DNA of 64,000 nt, taken from Quadrisphaera sp. INWT6 (lineage in GTDB: Bacteria; Actinomycetota; Actinomycetes; Actinomycetales; Quadrisphaeraceae). The notes below the pieces were generated by a model. That model did no database searches, was not told where the DNA came from, and was given only the letters and a program-made list of their open reading frames with translations. The translations under genes were made by a program, and so were the position numbers. This document shows positions 44,181-53,674 of the stretch, piece by piece. Each line of letters begins with the position of its first letter. Positions within the stretch are counted from its first letter, which is position 1. The stretch spans positions 124,001 through 188,000 of the forward strand of contig NZ_VUOH01000004.1 in the NCBI RefSeq assembly GCF_015390235.1. Direction: 5' to 3'.

Positions 44181-45521
44181 TCACCCGTTCGGACCAGCCC
44201 GCCAGCCCAGTGCGCGCACGACAGCGGCGACGACCTCGCCCGTCGACGCGGTCGACGTGTCGAAGACCTGCGCCGCCGGCGAGCCGTCGGCCACCAGCCG
44301 GCGGTACCGCTCGTGGCGCTCGCGGTGGAACGCCTCCTCGCGCGAGATGCCGCGGGTGGCATCGGCCTGGGCCCGCTCCAGCGTGGTCTCGACGGGGGTG
44401 TCGAGCAGCACCCAGTGCGCAGCGGTCCCGGGAGGCAGCGCGTCGACGAGCGCGGCGCGCTCGGTGGGGGAGTGGAAGGGGCCGACGGCGACGACGACGT
44501 CGAGCGGGGTGCGCAGCCACCGCGCCACGAGCGACCCGTGGGCGTGGTGCGCCGAGAGCCACAGCCCGCTGGCACCCGCGCCGGGCGCGGTGACGGCCTC
44601 GGCGACGTCGTCGACGTCGACCACCGCGGCGGTGCGCCCACAGGTGGCGGCCGCTGCGGCGAGCGCGGCCGCAGTGGTCGATTTCCCCGAGGCGATGGGG
44701 CCGTTGACCACCACCAGCTGCGCCACCGGCGGTTCGGCGAGCTCCTCGGCGTGCGACGCGAGCCACGCGGCCTCGGTGCGGTAGTGCTCGGCGTGACCCT
44801 CCAGGTGGGCAGCCCCGCCGGCGTGCCGAGCAGCGGCGTCGTCGGCCAGCGCCTCGAGCCGCGGCTCGAGGGCCGCCAGCACGTCGGCAGGGGTGATGAC
44901 CACCTCGTCACCGGCCGTGGCGTACGCCTGGCACAGCGCGGCCAGCCGTCGCCGCTGCCTGGCGAGGTCGGGGGCCCCCGAGCCGTGGCCGTCGACCCCC
45001 GACAGCGGGACGAAGCGGTGCGCGGCGTGCGCGAGGTCCCGCGCCCGCGGCCCCGGGGCTGCCGTGTCGACGTCGATCCAGCCGGTGAGGCCGCCGTCGT
45101 CGTCGAACACCGCGTTGTACGGGGCGACGTCGTTGAGGCAGACGACCTCCACCGGCTCGCGGGCGGGCTGCTGCCACACCAGCTCCTCACCCGCCCCGGC
45201 AGGACGGGCCAGGAAGTCGCGGGAGGCGGCGTGGACCTCGGCGAGCCACCGCCCGACGGTCGCGAGCACCGCCGGCGCCCACACGTGGGCGGGCACCGGG
45301 TAGCTCGGCACGGTGCCCGGCAGGTGCGTCAGCACCTCGCGGCCCTGCTCGTCGAACCCCAGCGGGCGGGGCAGGAAGGTGGTCCCGCGGGAGTGCAGGT
45401 GCTCCAGCAGCCGGTGGACGGTCGGCGTCCACGGCCCGGCCCTGCGGTGCACCGCGCACCCGCGGCGGCTCACCGCCGAGCTGTTCCCGCCGGTGAGGAC
45501 CTCGTCGTCAGGCATCGACAC
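44181..45521 (-). CDS. APH-like phosphotransferase fused to a P-loop kinase
   Basis: 446 residues (GTG 45521, or ATG 45515). Residues 1-250 are aminoglycoside-phosphotransferase-like: LNDVAPYNAVFDDDGGLTGWIDVDTAAPGPRARDLAHA holds the catalytic Asp, Asn and Mg-binding Asp, although the usual HGD is NDV. The glycine-rich N-lobe is short and starts abruptly. Residues 260-446 form an AAA/zeta-toxin or chloramphenicol-phosphotransferase-like kinase: NGPIASGKST near 271, VVDVDDVAEAV, LLDTPVETTLERAQADATRGISREEAFHRERHERYRRL. Fusion of two small-molecule kinases is unusual; substrate unknown, an antibiotic or nucleoside is possible. Confidence 0.8.
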   Translation of the reverse strand: MSMPDDEVLTGGNSSAVSRRGCAVHRRAGPWTPTVHRLLEHLHSRGTTFLPRPLGFDEQGREVLTHLPGTVPSYPVPAHVWAPAVLATVGRWLAEVHAASRDFLARPAGAGEELVWQQPAREPVEVVCLNDVAPYNAVFDDDGGLTGWIDVDTAAPGPRARDLAHAAHRFVPLSGVDGHGSGAPDLARQRRRLAALCQAYATAGDEVVITPADVLAALEPRLEALADDAAARHAGGAAHLEGHAEHYRTEAAWLASHAEELAEPPVAQLVVVNGPIASGKSTTAAALAAAAATCGRTAAVVDVDDVAEAVTAPGAGASGLWLSAHHAHGSLVARWLRTPLDVVVAVGPFHSPTERAALVDALPPGTAAHWVLLDTPVETTLERAQADATRGISREEAFHRERHERYRRLVADGSPAAQVFDTSTASTGEVVAAVVRALGWRAGPNG

Positions 45522-45571
45522 AGCACCCTGCCGGTCGGCGTCGTCTCTGTCGACGCGTTTCCGGCGTCGCG

Positions 45572-46429
45572 CTACGCGGCCAGGACGTCGCGCACCGTCG
45601 ACGGCCGGCGGCCCAGCAGCTCACCCAGCACGGGTGACGTCTCGGCGAAGAACCCCTGCGCCGCGGCCTCGTACATCCCGAGCGTGAAGCGCGCGACGGG
45701 CTCGGGCCGCCCGGCGCTCACCTGCGCGGCGAGCCACTCCTGCGGGTCGACGACGACCAGCTCCACCTCGCGACCGGCCGCGGTCGACGCCAGCGACGCG
45801 ACGTCGGCGAAGGTCGGGGCCTCGTCGGCGGTGAGCACCAGGGGACCGTCGAGACCGGTCTCGCCGGCGGCCAGGCGCGTGATGACGACGGCGGCCGCTT
45901 CGGCGGCGTCCTCCCGTGCGGTCCAGGAGACCGGACCGTCGGCGGGCACCGTGATCCGCCCGGTGGCGCGCCAGTCACCGGTCATCCAGCCCAGGCTGTG
46001 GGCGTAGAAGCCGTTCCGCAGCGACGTCCAGGCGAGCCCCGACCTCTCCAGCGCCACCTCCGTGGCGGCGTGGTCGCGGCCCGGACGGAACGGCGTCGCG
46101 GGCGAGGCCCCCTGGTGGCTGGTGTAGAGCACGTGCCCGACCCCCGCCCGCACCGCGGCGTCGACGGCGGCGGTGTGGAGCGCCACCGCGTCGGCGGTCG
46201 GGTCGCTCGACGAGACAAGCAGCAGCTGGTCGGCGCCCCGGAAGGCCGGCTCGAGCGTCTCGGGTCGGGCGTAGTCGCCGAGGCGGACGGTGACGCCGCG
46301 CTCGGCGAAGCCGCGCGCCCGCTCCGGGTCGCGGGCGACCACCACCAGCTCATCAGCGGGGAAGCGCGCGAGCAGGTGCTCGGTGGTCGCGCCGTTGAGG
46401 GCTCCGGTGGCACCGGTGATGACGATCAT
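45572..46429 (-). CDS. NmrA-like NAD(P)-binding reductase (QorB type)
   Basis: 285 residues. IVITGATGALNGATTEHLL has the GxxGxxG-like loop, ELVVVARDPERARGFAERGVTVRLGDY the NADP strand, and QLLLVSSSDPTADAVALHTAAVDAAVRAGVGHVLYTSHQGA and LRNGFYAHSLGWM match atypical SDRs such as quinone reductase QorB. It is divergent from a TetR gene with a palindrome and repeated boxes between them, so it is the likely regulated enzyme, perhaps against quinones or electrophiles. Confidence 0.87.
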   Translation of the reverse strand: MIVITGATGALNGATTEHLLARFPADELVVVARDPERARGFAERGVTVRLGDYARPETLEPAFRGADQLLLVSSSDPTADAVALHTAAVDAAVRAGVGHVLYTSHQGASPATPFRPGRDHAATEVALERSGLAWTSLRNGFYAHSLGWMTGDWRATGRITVPADGPVSWTAREDAAEAAAVVITRLAAGETGLDGPLVLTADEAPTFADVASLASTAAGREVELVVVDPQEWLAAQVSAGRPEPVARFTLGMYEAAAQGFFAETSPVLGELLGRRPSTVRDVLAA

Positions 46430-46486
46430 GGCGGCCTCGCTCTGCGTCGTATCGTTGGCAACAACACCGCCGGATCGGCGGTAGCG

Positions 46487-46500
46487 CAGTGGTACCACTG
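46487..46500. promoter_or_regulatory. TetR operator candidate with flanking direct repeats
   Basis: CAGTGGTACCACTG is a perfect 14-bp palindrome midway between the divergent NmrA-like and TetR genes. TATCGTTGGCAACA (46450-46463) and TATCGTCGGCAACA (46507-46520) flank it, 13 of 14 bases equal, the second covering the TetR -10 box. Confidence 0.6.
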
Positions 46501-46506
46501 GTTTGT

Positions 46507-46512
46507 TATCGT
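46507..46512 (+). promoter_or_regulatory. -10 box (TATCGT) of the TetR gene
   Basis: TATCGT, 7 nt, ATG 46520: leaderless layout. Confidence 0.55.
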
Positions 46513-46519
46513 CGGCAAC

Positions 46520-47275
46520 ATGACGCTCGAGACCGGTGCCCCGACGGGGCGGGACGCCGTGCGCGCACGGCTCGTCGACGTGGCGGCCCAGCTGCTGCAC
46601 GAGCGCGGACCGGCGGCCGTCACCACCCGCGCCGTCGCCGCGGCGGCCGGGGTCCAGGCGCCGACGATCTACCGGGTCTTCGGCGACAAGGACGGCCTGC
46701 TCGACGCCGTCGCCGAGCGGGCCGCCGACGACTTCGTCGCCGCCAAGGCCGGCGCCGCCCGTGACGAGGCGGGCCGCGGCACCGACCCCGTCGACGACCT
46801 GCGCACCGCCTTCTCCGACCAGGTCGACTTCGGCGTGGCCAACCCCGAGGTCTTCCGGCTCCTCGGCGACCCGGCCCGGGTGCTGCGCTCCGGCGCGGCC
46901 CGGGCGGGGCGCGAGGTGCTCCGCGCCCGGGTGCACCGGGTGGCGCTCGCCGGGCGGCTGCGCGTGCCGGAGGAGCGGTGCGTGGACGTGGTCCAGTCCG
47001 CCGGCACCGGCGTCATCCAGACCCTCCTCGCGACTCCGGCCCCCGAGCGCGACCCGCAGCTGGCCGCCGCGGTGTGGGACGCCGTGGCCACCGCCATCCT
47101 CGTCCCCGCAGCGGACGGCGGCCAGCGCGGGACGACGACGGCGGAGCACTCCTCGGCGGCGACGACCCTCATCGCCTTCCGCGCCCTGGCGCCGCAGCTC
47201 CCCGCTCTGAGCGACGCCGAGCGGGCGCTGCTCGTCGAGTGGCTCGACCGGCCGGAGGTCAGCGGCCCGCGCTGA
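46520..47275 (+). CDS. TetR-family transcriptional regulator
   Basis: 251 residues. Helix-turn-helix: RARLVDVAAQLLHERGPAAVTTRAVAAAAGVQAPTIYRVFGDKDGLLDAVAE. The C-terminal domain (residues 90-220) is an Ala-rich helical ligand pocket. Divergent from the NmrA-like reductase with a palindrome between, so likely a repressor of that gene and itself. Confidence 0.87.
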   Translation: MTLETGAPTGRDAVRARLVDVAAQLLHERGPAAVTTRAVAAAAGVQAPTIYRVFGDKDGLLDAVAERAADDFVAAKAGAARDEAGRGTDPVDDLRTAFSDQVDFGVANPEVFRLLGDPARVLRSGAARAGREVLRARVHRVALAGRLRVPEERCVDVVQSAGTGVIQTLLATPAPERDPQLAAAVWDAVATAILVPAADGGQRGTTTAEHSSAATTLIAFRALAPQLPALSDAERALLVEWLDRPEVSGPR

Positions 47276-47293
47276 GGACCCTGCGGCAGCTGC

Positions 47294-48958
<1,665 letters not shown>

Positions 48959-49049
48959 GCGAGGTCCTCGGGGCGAGGCGGACTCCCGCCGGGTCCCTGG
49001 TCGGGTCCGCGGGCGCGGGACGGTCGCGGTCTCAGCTGAGCACGCCCCG

Positions 49050-49055
49050 ACGGTA
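49050..49055 (-). promoter_or_regulatory. -10 box (TACCGT) upstream of the ABC-F gene
   Basis: TACCGT, 6 nt, then GTG CTC AGC TGA at 49043: a three-codon leaderless frame, then 72 nt to the ABC-F start. The start of the message after this box argues for the 48958 start codon. Confidence 0.4.
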
Positions 49056-49078
49056 GGCCCGCCCCCGCGCTCCGTCAT

Positions 49079-49540
49079 CCCCTTTTCCGCACCGGACGGC
49101 CTTGGGGCGCCCCGCAGCGGCGTCGCCGTCGCTCCGGGTCGCCGCTGCCTGGGGCTTCGCGCTCCAGCGCACCACCGGCGACGGGATGCTGGAGCACGAA
49201 CGCCTCCTGGTGGGACGTCGCTCCCTCCCGCCCGGCGGTTCGCGCCTCGGCGGCCAGGAGTCGCTGTGACGGCCGACATGCAGAGGTCATCAGCTCCCGC
49301 GGAGGCGATCCACCTGGGCCCACTTCTACCCGTCCGGCGTCACCGGACCCGGCCTTCCCTGGGACCCGCAGACGTGCTCGGTCGCGTGCGACGGCGACGG
49401 CGACGGCGACGCTGCGCCTCGACGGCGGTGCATTCGGACCAGGAAGACGTCGCCAGCTCCCACGGTCACCGGGCGCCGCCCATCGACAGCACCAGGACCC
49501 GGTCCGCACCGCGCTGGCCCGGGGCGCCAGGCCCGACGCC
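49079..49540. other. Interval of about 460 bp without a supported gene
   Basis: Frames here are open on both strands but the translations are Arg/Pro/Gly-rich and lack motifs. A GACGGC hexamer is repeated near 49394-49416. On the minus strand a short stretch (HQEAFVLQHPVAGGALE) looks more protein-like and could be a gene remnant. Confidence 0.4.
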
Positions 49541-50299
49541 TCAGCGGTGGCGCACCCACGCGCCGGGCTCGAGGAGCTCGGCCGTCCCGCTGGCCAGGTC
49601 GACGCGGAGCGGCGCCAGCGCCCCCGGGACCACGTGCTCGCCGCTGGTCTCGAGCGCTAGACCGGTCCAGGCGCGCCACTGCTCGACGGTCCCCTCGAAG
49701 TGCTGCGACGCCGGGGTCGTCGCCACGACGCGGGCGCCCATCCGCTCGTGGGTGCGGAGCCAGGGGTCGTGCGCCTCGCCGTCGGGCCGGCGCCAGCGGA
49801 CGTACTCCTCGACGGGCACGCGCGGGTGGAGGTGCTTCGCGGTGAGCCGCAGCGGAGCGACGACCCGGTGCAGCCCGGCGTCCAGGGAGACGGCGATGAG
49901 GTGGCCCAGCAGCTGCGACGCCACGCCGGAGCGTGCGTGCCCGGGGTGGACCTGAGCGGCGCAGGCCACCAGCGCGTCACAGCTCGACGCGGCGTCGCGG
50001 TCGGCCAGGGAGCGCACCAGCGCGTCGCTGTACCCGCGCGGGAGGGCGGTGGGGTCACCGTCCCAGGCGACGGGCACGCCCCACGCCGCTCCGACGAGCT
50101 GGTCCTCCCGGTCCTCGTCGCCGGGTCGCGTCAGGGCCACCTGCAGGTGGGCGAACGCCTCGTGGACGGCGGGCAGGGCTGCCGCGGCGGTGCGGTCGGC
50201 GTCGACGTACGGCGGCCAGCTCCCGGCGAAGAGCGCCTCCCACTGGGCCTGGGAGCGCGGTCGGTCGCTGACCAGCTCTGCGACCAGGTCGTCCGCCAC
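49541..50299 (-). CDS. GNAT-like N-acetyltransferase
   Basis: 252 residues from GTG 50299. The central part LVGAAWGVPVAWDGDPTALPRGYSDALVRSL and DALVACAAQVHPGHARSGVASQLLGHLIAVSLDAGLHRVVAPLRLTAKHLHP contains the acetyl-CoA loop (VHPGHARSGVASQLL, the R/Q-x-x-G-x-G/A motif) and the following helix. The C-terminal MGARVVATTPASQHFEG is as in larger GNATs. Substrate unknown. Confidence 0.8.
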   Translation of the reverse strand: MADDLVAELVSDRPRSQAQWEALFAGSWPPYVDADRTAAAALPAVHEAFAHLQVALTRPGDEDREDQLVGAAWGVPVAWDGDPTALPRGYSDALVRSLADRDAASSCDALVACAAQVHPGHARSGVASQLLGHLIAVSLDAGLHRVVAPLRLTAKHLHPRVPVEEYVRWRRPDGEAHDPWLRTHERMGARVVATTPASQHFEGTVEQWRAWTGLALETSGEHVVPGALAPLRVDLASGTAELLEPGAWVRHR

Positions 50300-50358
50300 C
50301 CTGCCGGTGTACCGCAGCGAGGACGGCGGGGCGAGCGAGTTCCCGGCCGAAGACGGTG

Positions 50359-50607
50359 TCAGGCGCCGTACCAGTCGCGCTCCTGGGCCGGGGCCCTCGT
50401 CGACTCGGCGGGCGCGAGCACCAGGCGCAGCACGTGCCCGGCGATGCAGATGAGACCGACCCACCACGCGGCGGACTGCAGCCACACGACGGCGCCCGGG
50501 CCGCCACCGGAGGTGTCGACCAGGACGGTGAGCAGGAAGCTCAGCCCCAGCAGGAAGAGGCCGTGGGGCAGCAGCGGCGCGCGGCGCGGCTTCTCGGTGA
50601 CGCTCAC
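50359..50607 (-). CDS. Small membrane protein, two spans
   Basis: 82 residues from GTG 50607. Two hydrophobic spans (LFLLGLSFLLTVLVDTSGGG and AVVWLQSAAWWVGLICIAGHVLRLVL) and a short charged tail. TACGGT lies 6 nt before the start, so a leaderless message is likely, which is the best support that the gene is real. Function unknown. Confidence 0.65.
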   Translation of the reverse strand: MSVTEKPRRAPLLPHGLFLLGLSFLLTVLVDTSGGGPGAVVWLQSAAWWVGLICIAGHVLRLVLAPAESTRAPAQERDWYGA

Positions 50608-50613
50608 CCGGCG

Positions 50614-50619
50614 ACCGTA
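50614..50619 (-). promoter_or_regulatory. -10 box (TACGGT) of the small membrane protein gene
   Basis: TACGGT, 6 nt, GTG 50607. Confidence 0.5.
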
Positions 50620-50703
50620 GCGACGATGATCGCTGCCGGAGGCTGCAACAGCGCCACACGACGCCGCGTCCTGGGCGCAGGACCCGTCGAGCGGAGGCGC
50701 AGC

Positions 50704-51540
50704 ATGAGCAGAGCACCACGTCGGGCACGTACCGTCCTGGCGGGTCTGCTGGCCGGTCCGGTCGCCGTCTCGCTCGCCGGGTGCGGCGCGGCGGCTGCGG
50801 AGAGCCCGCCGCCCGAGGTGCTGCGCCTCGCCGACGGGACGACCGTCCTCGTCGGTGCCGGAGCCAGCGGCAGCAGCACCGCAGGGGAGGTCCGCGGACG
50901 TGTCCTGACCTCGAGCACGGGGTGCCTCCTGCTGGACGACGGCGCGGACGCGGCCCTCCACCTCCTGGTGCTCGAGCACGGCACCAGGACGACCGACGAC
51001 GGCGCGGGGATCGTCACGCCGGACGGGGTCGAGATCCGCGACGGCGACGGCATCACCGCTGCGGGCGGCTTCGAGGAGAACGACGACGCCCAGCTGCAGC
51101 AGGACTGGCCCACCGCGCCCGAGGAGTGCCGCGGCCCCGACCGCATGGCCCGCGTCACCGACGACCTGCGCCTCGACCCGGCGGTGGTCGCCGAGCAGGT
51201 CGCCGCCTTCGGCCACCACGAGCAGCACGACGACGGGACGGTGCTCCTGGTACCCGCGGATCCTCCGACCAGCGCTGCGGACGCGCTGACCGGCGGGGTG
51301 CTGACCCGCCTGGAGGGCGGGTGCCTCGGCCTCCTCGGTCCCGGTGGTCGGAGGACCCTCGTGAGGTGGCCCTACGGCACGGCGTGGGACCCGGACCGGC
51401 AGGTGCTCGATCTGCCGGAGCAGGGAGCCGTGGCCCTCGGTCAGGAGGTCATCCTCGGCGGCGGGCAGGGCGTTGCTGACGGGGTGCGACCGGGACTGCC
51501 GCAGGGCTGCGCGTACGACGACGTCTGGGTGGCGTCCTGA
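50704..51540 (+). CDS. Hypothetical lipoprotein
   Basis: 278 residues from ATG 50704, with GGAGG 9-13 nt before. Signal peptide with lipobox LAGC (Cys27). The mature part is acidic and consists of two similar halves, each with a small beta domain and a Cys (STGCLLLDDGADAALHLLVLEHGT and LEGGCLGLLGPGGRRTLVRWPYGT), suggesting an internal duplication. No known family. It would sit on the outer face of the membrane. Confidence 0.7.
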   Translation: MSRAPRRARTVLAGLLAGPVAVSLAGCGAAAAESPPPEVLRLADGTTVLVGAGASGSSTAGEVRGRVLTSSTGCLLLDDGADAALHLLVLEHGTRTTDDGAGIVTPDGVEIRDGDGITAAGGFEENDDAQLQQDWPTAPEECRGPDRMARVTDDLRLDPAVVAEQVAAFGHHEQHDDGTVLLVPADPPTSAADALTGGVLTRLEGGCLGLLGPGGRRTLVRWPYGTAWDPDRQVLDLPEQGAVALGQEVILGGGQGVADGVRPGLPQGCAYDDVWVAS

Positions 51541-51543
51541 CGG

Positions 51544-52131
51544 CTACTCGGCGGGGGCGCTCGTCACCGACGTGGCGCTCCCGACGGTCCCCGGGCCGAG
51601 CGTGCCCACCTCCTCGACCGAGAGGAGCAGCGCAGCAGCCAGGGCCATGAGCAGGAGCGTCGCCGAGGCCACCGCGACGGCCGCCCAGCAACGCCCCTTC
51701 CGCGCACCCGGCCTGCGCAGGTGCACGGCGGCTGTCACGAGCGAGGCCACGGCCAGCGGGATGCTGACGAAGGGGATGAAGAACACCGCCGACGCCACGA
51801 TCGCCGTGATGAGGGCGACCAGCGAGGTGGTGTCGCTGGCCGGCGCCACCGCCGCCGGGGACGCCACCGATGACGACGTCGGTGGCGCCGGCAGCTCTGC
51901 GCGCGTCGCCTGGGCGGCGATGGCCTCCACCGGACCCAGGTCTGCGAGTACCCGCCGCACGTCGGCGGTCTCCACCGGGGCGCCGTCGCCGAGCGCCTCG
52001 TCCAGGTGCTCGCGCACGCCGTCGAGCACGTCGGCGCGCTCGCGGGGGTCGGCACCGGCCAGGGCGCGCCCGAGGTCCGAGAGGTAGGCGTGCACCAGCG
52101 GGTGGATGACGACGGCGGGGCGCGGGCTCAT
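51544..52131 (-). CDS. HAAS-domain-like membrane protein (PadR partner)
   Basis: 195 residues. N-terminal helical part PLVHAYLSDLGRALAGADPRERADVLDGVREHLDEALGDGAPVETADVRRVLADLGPVEAIAAQA is the HAAS (helical arrangement associated with signalling) pattern: AYLSDL at the start, then E/H and the LGxPEEIA-like end. Two or three membrane spans follow. Such proteins are encoded with PadR regulators and act as membrane partners or anti-regulators. Its ATG overlaps the padR-like stop (ATGA). Confidence 0.78.
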   Translation of the reverse strand: MSPRPAVVIHPLVHAYLSDLGRALAGADPRERADVLDGVREHLDEALGDGAPVETADVRRVLADLGPVEAIAAQATRAELPAPPTSSSVASPAAVAPASDTTSLVALITAIVASAVFFIPFVSIPLAVASLVTAAVHLRRPGARKGRCWAAVAVASATLLLMALAAALLLSVEEVGTLGPGTVGSATSVTSAPAE

Positions 52132-52469
52132 CGGGTCTCCTCCAGGACTGCGCGGACGTCTCGCTGGAACGGCTCCCAGGTGGCCTCGAACGTGGCGAGC
52201 GCCTGGCGCCCCTGCTCGCTGAGGCGGTAGTAGCGCCGGGGCGGTCCGCTGTCGGACTCCCGCCACTCCGTCTCGACCAGCTCTGCCCGCCGCAGCCGCG
52301 CGAGGAGCGGGTAGAGCGTCCCCTCGCTGTCGAGCAGGGTCTTGTGCCGGCTGAGGCGCGCCGCGAGGTCGAGCCCGTAGGTGGGCTCGGCCCGGAGGTG
52401 GGCCATGACGCAGTGCTCCAGCACCCCCTTGCGGAGCTGCGTGAGCACGCTGTCGGCGGCGGTGGTCAC
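52128..52469 (-). CDS. PadR-family transcriptional regulator
   Basis: 113 residues from GTG 52469. Winged helix: LTQLRKGVLEHCVMAHLRAEPTYGLDLAARLSRHKTLLDSEGTLYPLLARLRRAELVETEWRESDSGPPRRYYRLSEQGRQAL, the complete PadR N-terminal domain with the conserved YG, TLYPLL and PPRRYY. A TAGCCT box 7 nt before the start indicates a leaderless message. Coupled to the HAAS-like gene; the pair likely senses an envelope signal. Confidence 0.9.
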   Translation of the reverse strand: MTTAADSVLTQLRKGVLEHCVMAHLRAEPTYGLDLAARLSRHKTLLDSEGTLYPLLARLRRAELVETEWRESDSGPPRRYYRLSEQGRQALATFEATWEPFQRDVRAVLEETR

Positions 52470-52476
52470 GGCGCCG

Positions 52477-52482
52477 AGGCTA
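52477..52482 (-). promoter_or_regulatory. -10 box (TAGCCT) of the padR-HAAS operon
   Basis: TAGCCT, 7 nt, GTG 52469. Confidence 0.5.
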
Positions 52483-52495
52483 GGGCGACACGAGG

Positions 52496-52519
52496 TTGCA
52501 GTGCAAGGTACCGATCGGT
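52496..52519. promoter_or_regulatory. Inverted repeats between padR and the DoxX gene
   Basis: TTGCA-G-TGCAA (52496-52506) and ACCGATCGGT (52510-52519) are two adjacent palindromes just upstream of the PadR -10 box; either could be the PadR autoregulatory site. Confidence 0.4.
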
Positions 52520-52573
52520 GCAACGCCCGAGCGAACGGCTGCCGTGGACCCCCGCAGCGCGCACGATGGGGCG

Positions 52574-52915
52574 GTGAGCACCGCCGCCGTCGCCCTCAGC
52601 CTCCTGCTGGCCGTCGTCATGGTCGGGTCGGGGATCGCCAAGCTGGCGCGGGTGCCCGCCGTGGTGGGCTCGGTGACCGGTGTCGGGTGGCCGGGGGAGC
52701 GGCTCTGGGTGCTGGCGGCCATCGAGTTCCTCGGCGCAGCCGGCCTGCTCGTGGGCCTGGCGGTGCCCTGGGTGGGGGTCGCGGCGGCGGTCGGGGCGGT
52801 CCTGTACTTCCTCGGCGCCGTGGTCTCGCACGTGCGGCTCCGCCAGTCACCGGCGCAGGCGGCCGTGCCGCTGCTCCTGGCGGTCGGGACCCTCGTGGTG
52901 CTGCTGCTGGCGTGA
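52574..52915 (+). CDS. DoxX-family membrane protein
   Basis: 113 residues from GTG 52574. Four spans: ALSLLLAVVMVGSGIAKLAR, RLWVLAAIEFLGAAGLLVGLAVPW, VAAAVGAVLYFLGAVVSHVRLR and a last C-terminal one. The GSGIAKL and EFLGAAGLLVG pattern fits the DoxX/DoxX-like proteins, which are linked to oxidative-stress complexes. Divergent from padR, so it may be under PadR control. Confidence 0.82.
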   Translation: MSTAAVALSLLLAVVMVGSGIAKLARVPAVVGSVTGVGWPGERLWVLAAIEFLGAAGLLVGLAVPWVGVAAAVGAVLYFLGAVVSHVRLRQSPAQAAVPLLLAVGTLVVLLLA

Positions 52916-52954
52916 GCCCAGCCGTCCCGACCTGCCGCACCCGGGCGGGCGGGG

Positions 52955-53530
52955 CTACGCGTCGCGCGGGGGAGCGGTGGCCCTGCTGCGACGGCGGGGT
53001 GCGGCGGAGCGCGGCGGGACCGAGCGCATGTGGTCGCGCACCCGCCCGAGCACGTCGGCCAGCTGCGCCACGTCGCTGCCGTCCAGCGGGGTGAAGAGCA
53101 GGTCGCCCAGCACGGCCACGTGACCCGGGAAGACGTCGTCGAGCACCGAGCGCCCCTCGGCGGTGATGGTCACCGTGGTGCCGCGCTCGTCCTCCACAGA
53201 CGGGGCGCGGGTGGCCAGGCCGCGCTTCTCCAGGAGCTGCGCCTGGTACGTCAGCCCGCTGCGGCTGTAGACGACGCCGTCGGCCAGGTCCGTCATGCGG
53301 GCGCTGCCCCCCGGAGAGTCTCCGAGGGTGGCCAGCAGCTGGAACTGCACGTAGCTCAGCCCGCCCGCCTCCTGCAGCTGCTGCTCGACGGAGTGCCGCA
53401 GCAGGCTGCTCACCTCGATCAGGGCGAAGTAGGCGCCGAGCTGCGCTCCGTCGAGCCCGCGCGACGGCGACGACGACGGCGATGACGGCGACGACGGCGA
53501 TGACGGTGGCGGCGGAGGTGTCGAGCTCAC
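52955..53530 (-). CDS. MarR-family transcriptional regulator
   Basis: 191 residues from GTG 53530. A Ser/Pro repeat (SPSSPSSPSSSP) encoded by a 9-bp microsatellite precedes the winged helix: LRHSVEQQLQEAGGLSYVQFQLLATLGDSPGGSARMTDLADGVVYSRSGLTYQAQLLEKRGLATRAPSVEDERGTTVTITAEG. The TAGGGT box 6 nt upstream supports the start. Divergent from the zinc-type oxidoreductase with several CGAAGC repeats in the gap, so it probably represses that gene in response to electrophiles. Confidence 0.87.
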   Translation of the reverse strand: MSSTPPPPPSSPSSPSSPSSSPSRGLDGAQLGAYFALIEVSSLLRHSVEQQLQEAGGLSYVQFQLLATLGDSPGGSARMTDLADGVVYSRSGLTYQAQLLEKRGLATRAPSVEDERGTTVTITAEGRSVLDDVFPGHVAVLGDLLFTPLDGSDVAQLADVLGRVRDHMRSVPPRSAAPRRRSRATAPPRDA

Positions 53531-53536
53531 GGGGCC

Positions 53537-53542
53537 ACCCTA
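53537..53542 (-). promoter_or_regulatory. -10 box (TAGGGT) of the MarR gene
   Basis: TAGGGT, 6 nt, GTG 53530. Confidence 0.5.
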
Positions 53543-53559
53543 GCCAGAACTGCGAACTC

Positions 53560-53620
53560 GAAGCACTTGCTTCATTTTCGAAGTACCCCTATGGTCGTCC
53601 CAATGCTTCGAATCCGAAGC
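53560..53620. promoter_or_regulatory. MarR operators and promoter of the oxidoreductase
   Basis: GAAGCA-CT-TGCTTC (53560-53573) and GCTTCG-AATC-CGAAGC (53605-53620) are two inverted repeats sharing the CGAAGC half site. Between them TTGCTT (53568-53573) and TATGGT (53590-53595), 16 bp apart, form a possible -35/-10 promoter for the downstream gene. The low GC content marks the region as regulatory. Confidence 0.65.
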
Positions 53621-53674
53621 ACCAATGACGCAGGGAAGGTCGAGACCACCGTGGTGCACCAGGAGCAGCAGACG

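Noticed and set aside
49326..49679. Minus-strand frame of 117 codons between the ABC-F and GNAT genes
   Set aside because: It overlaps the GNAT gene, is Arg/Pro-rich and has no ribosome site or promoter box.
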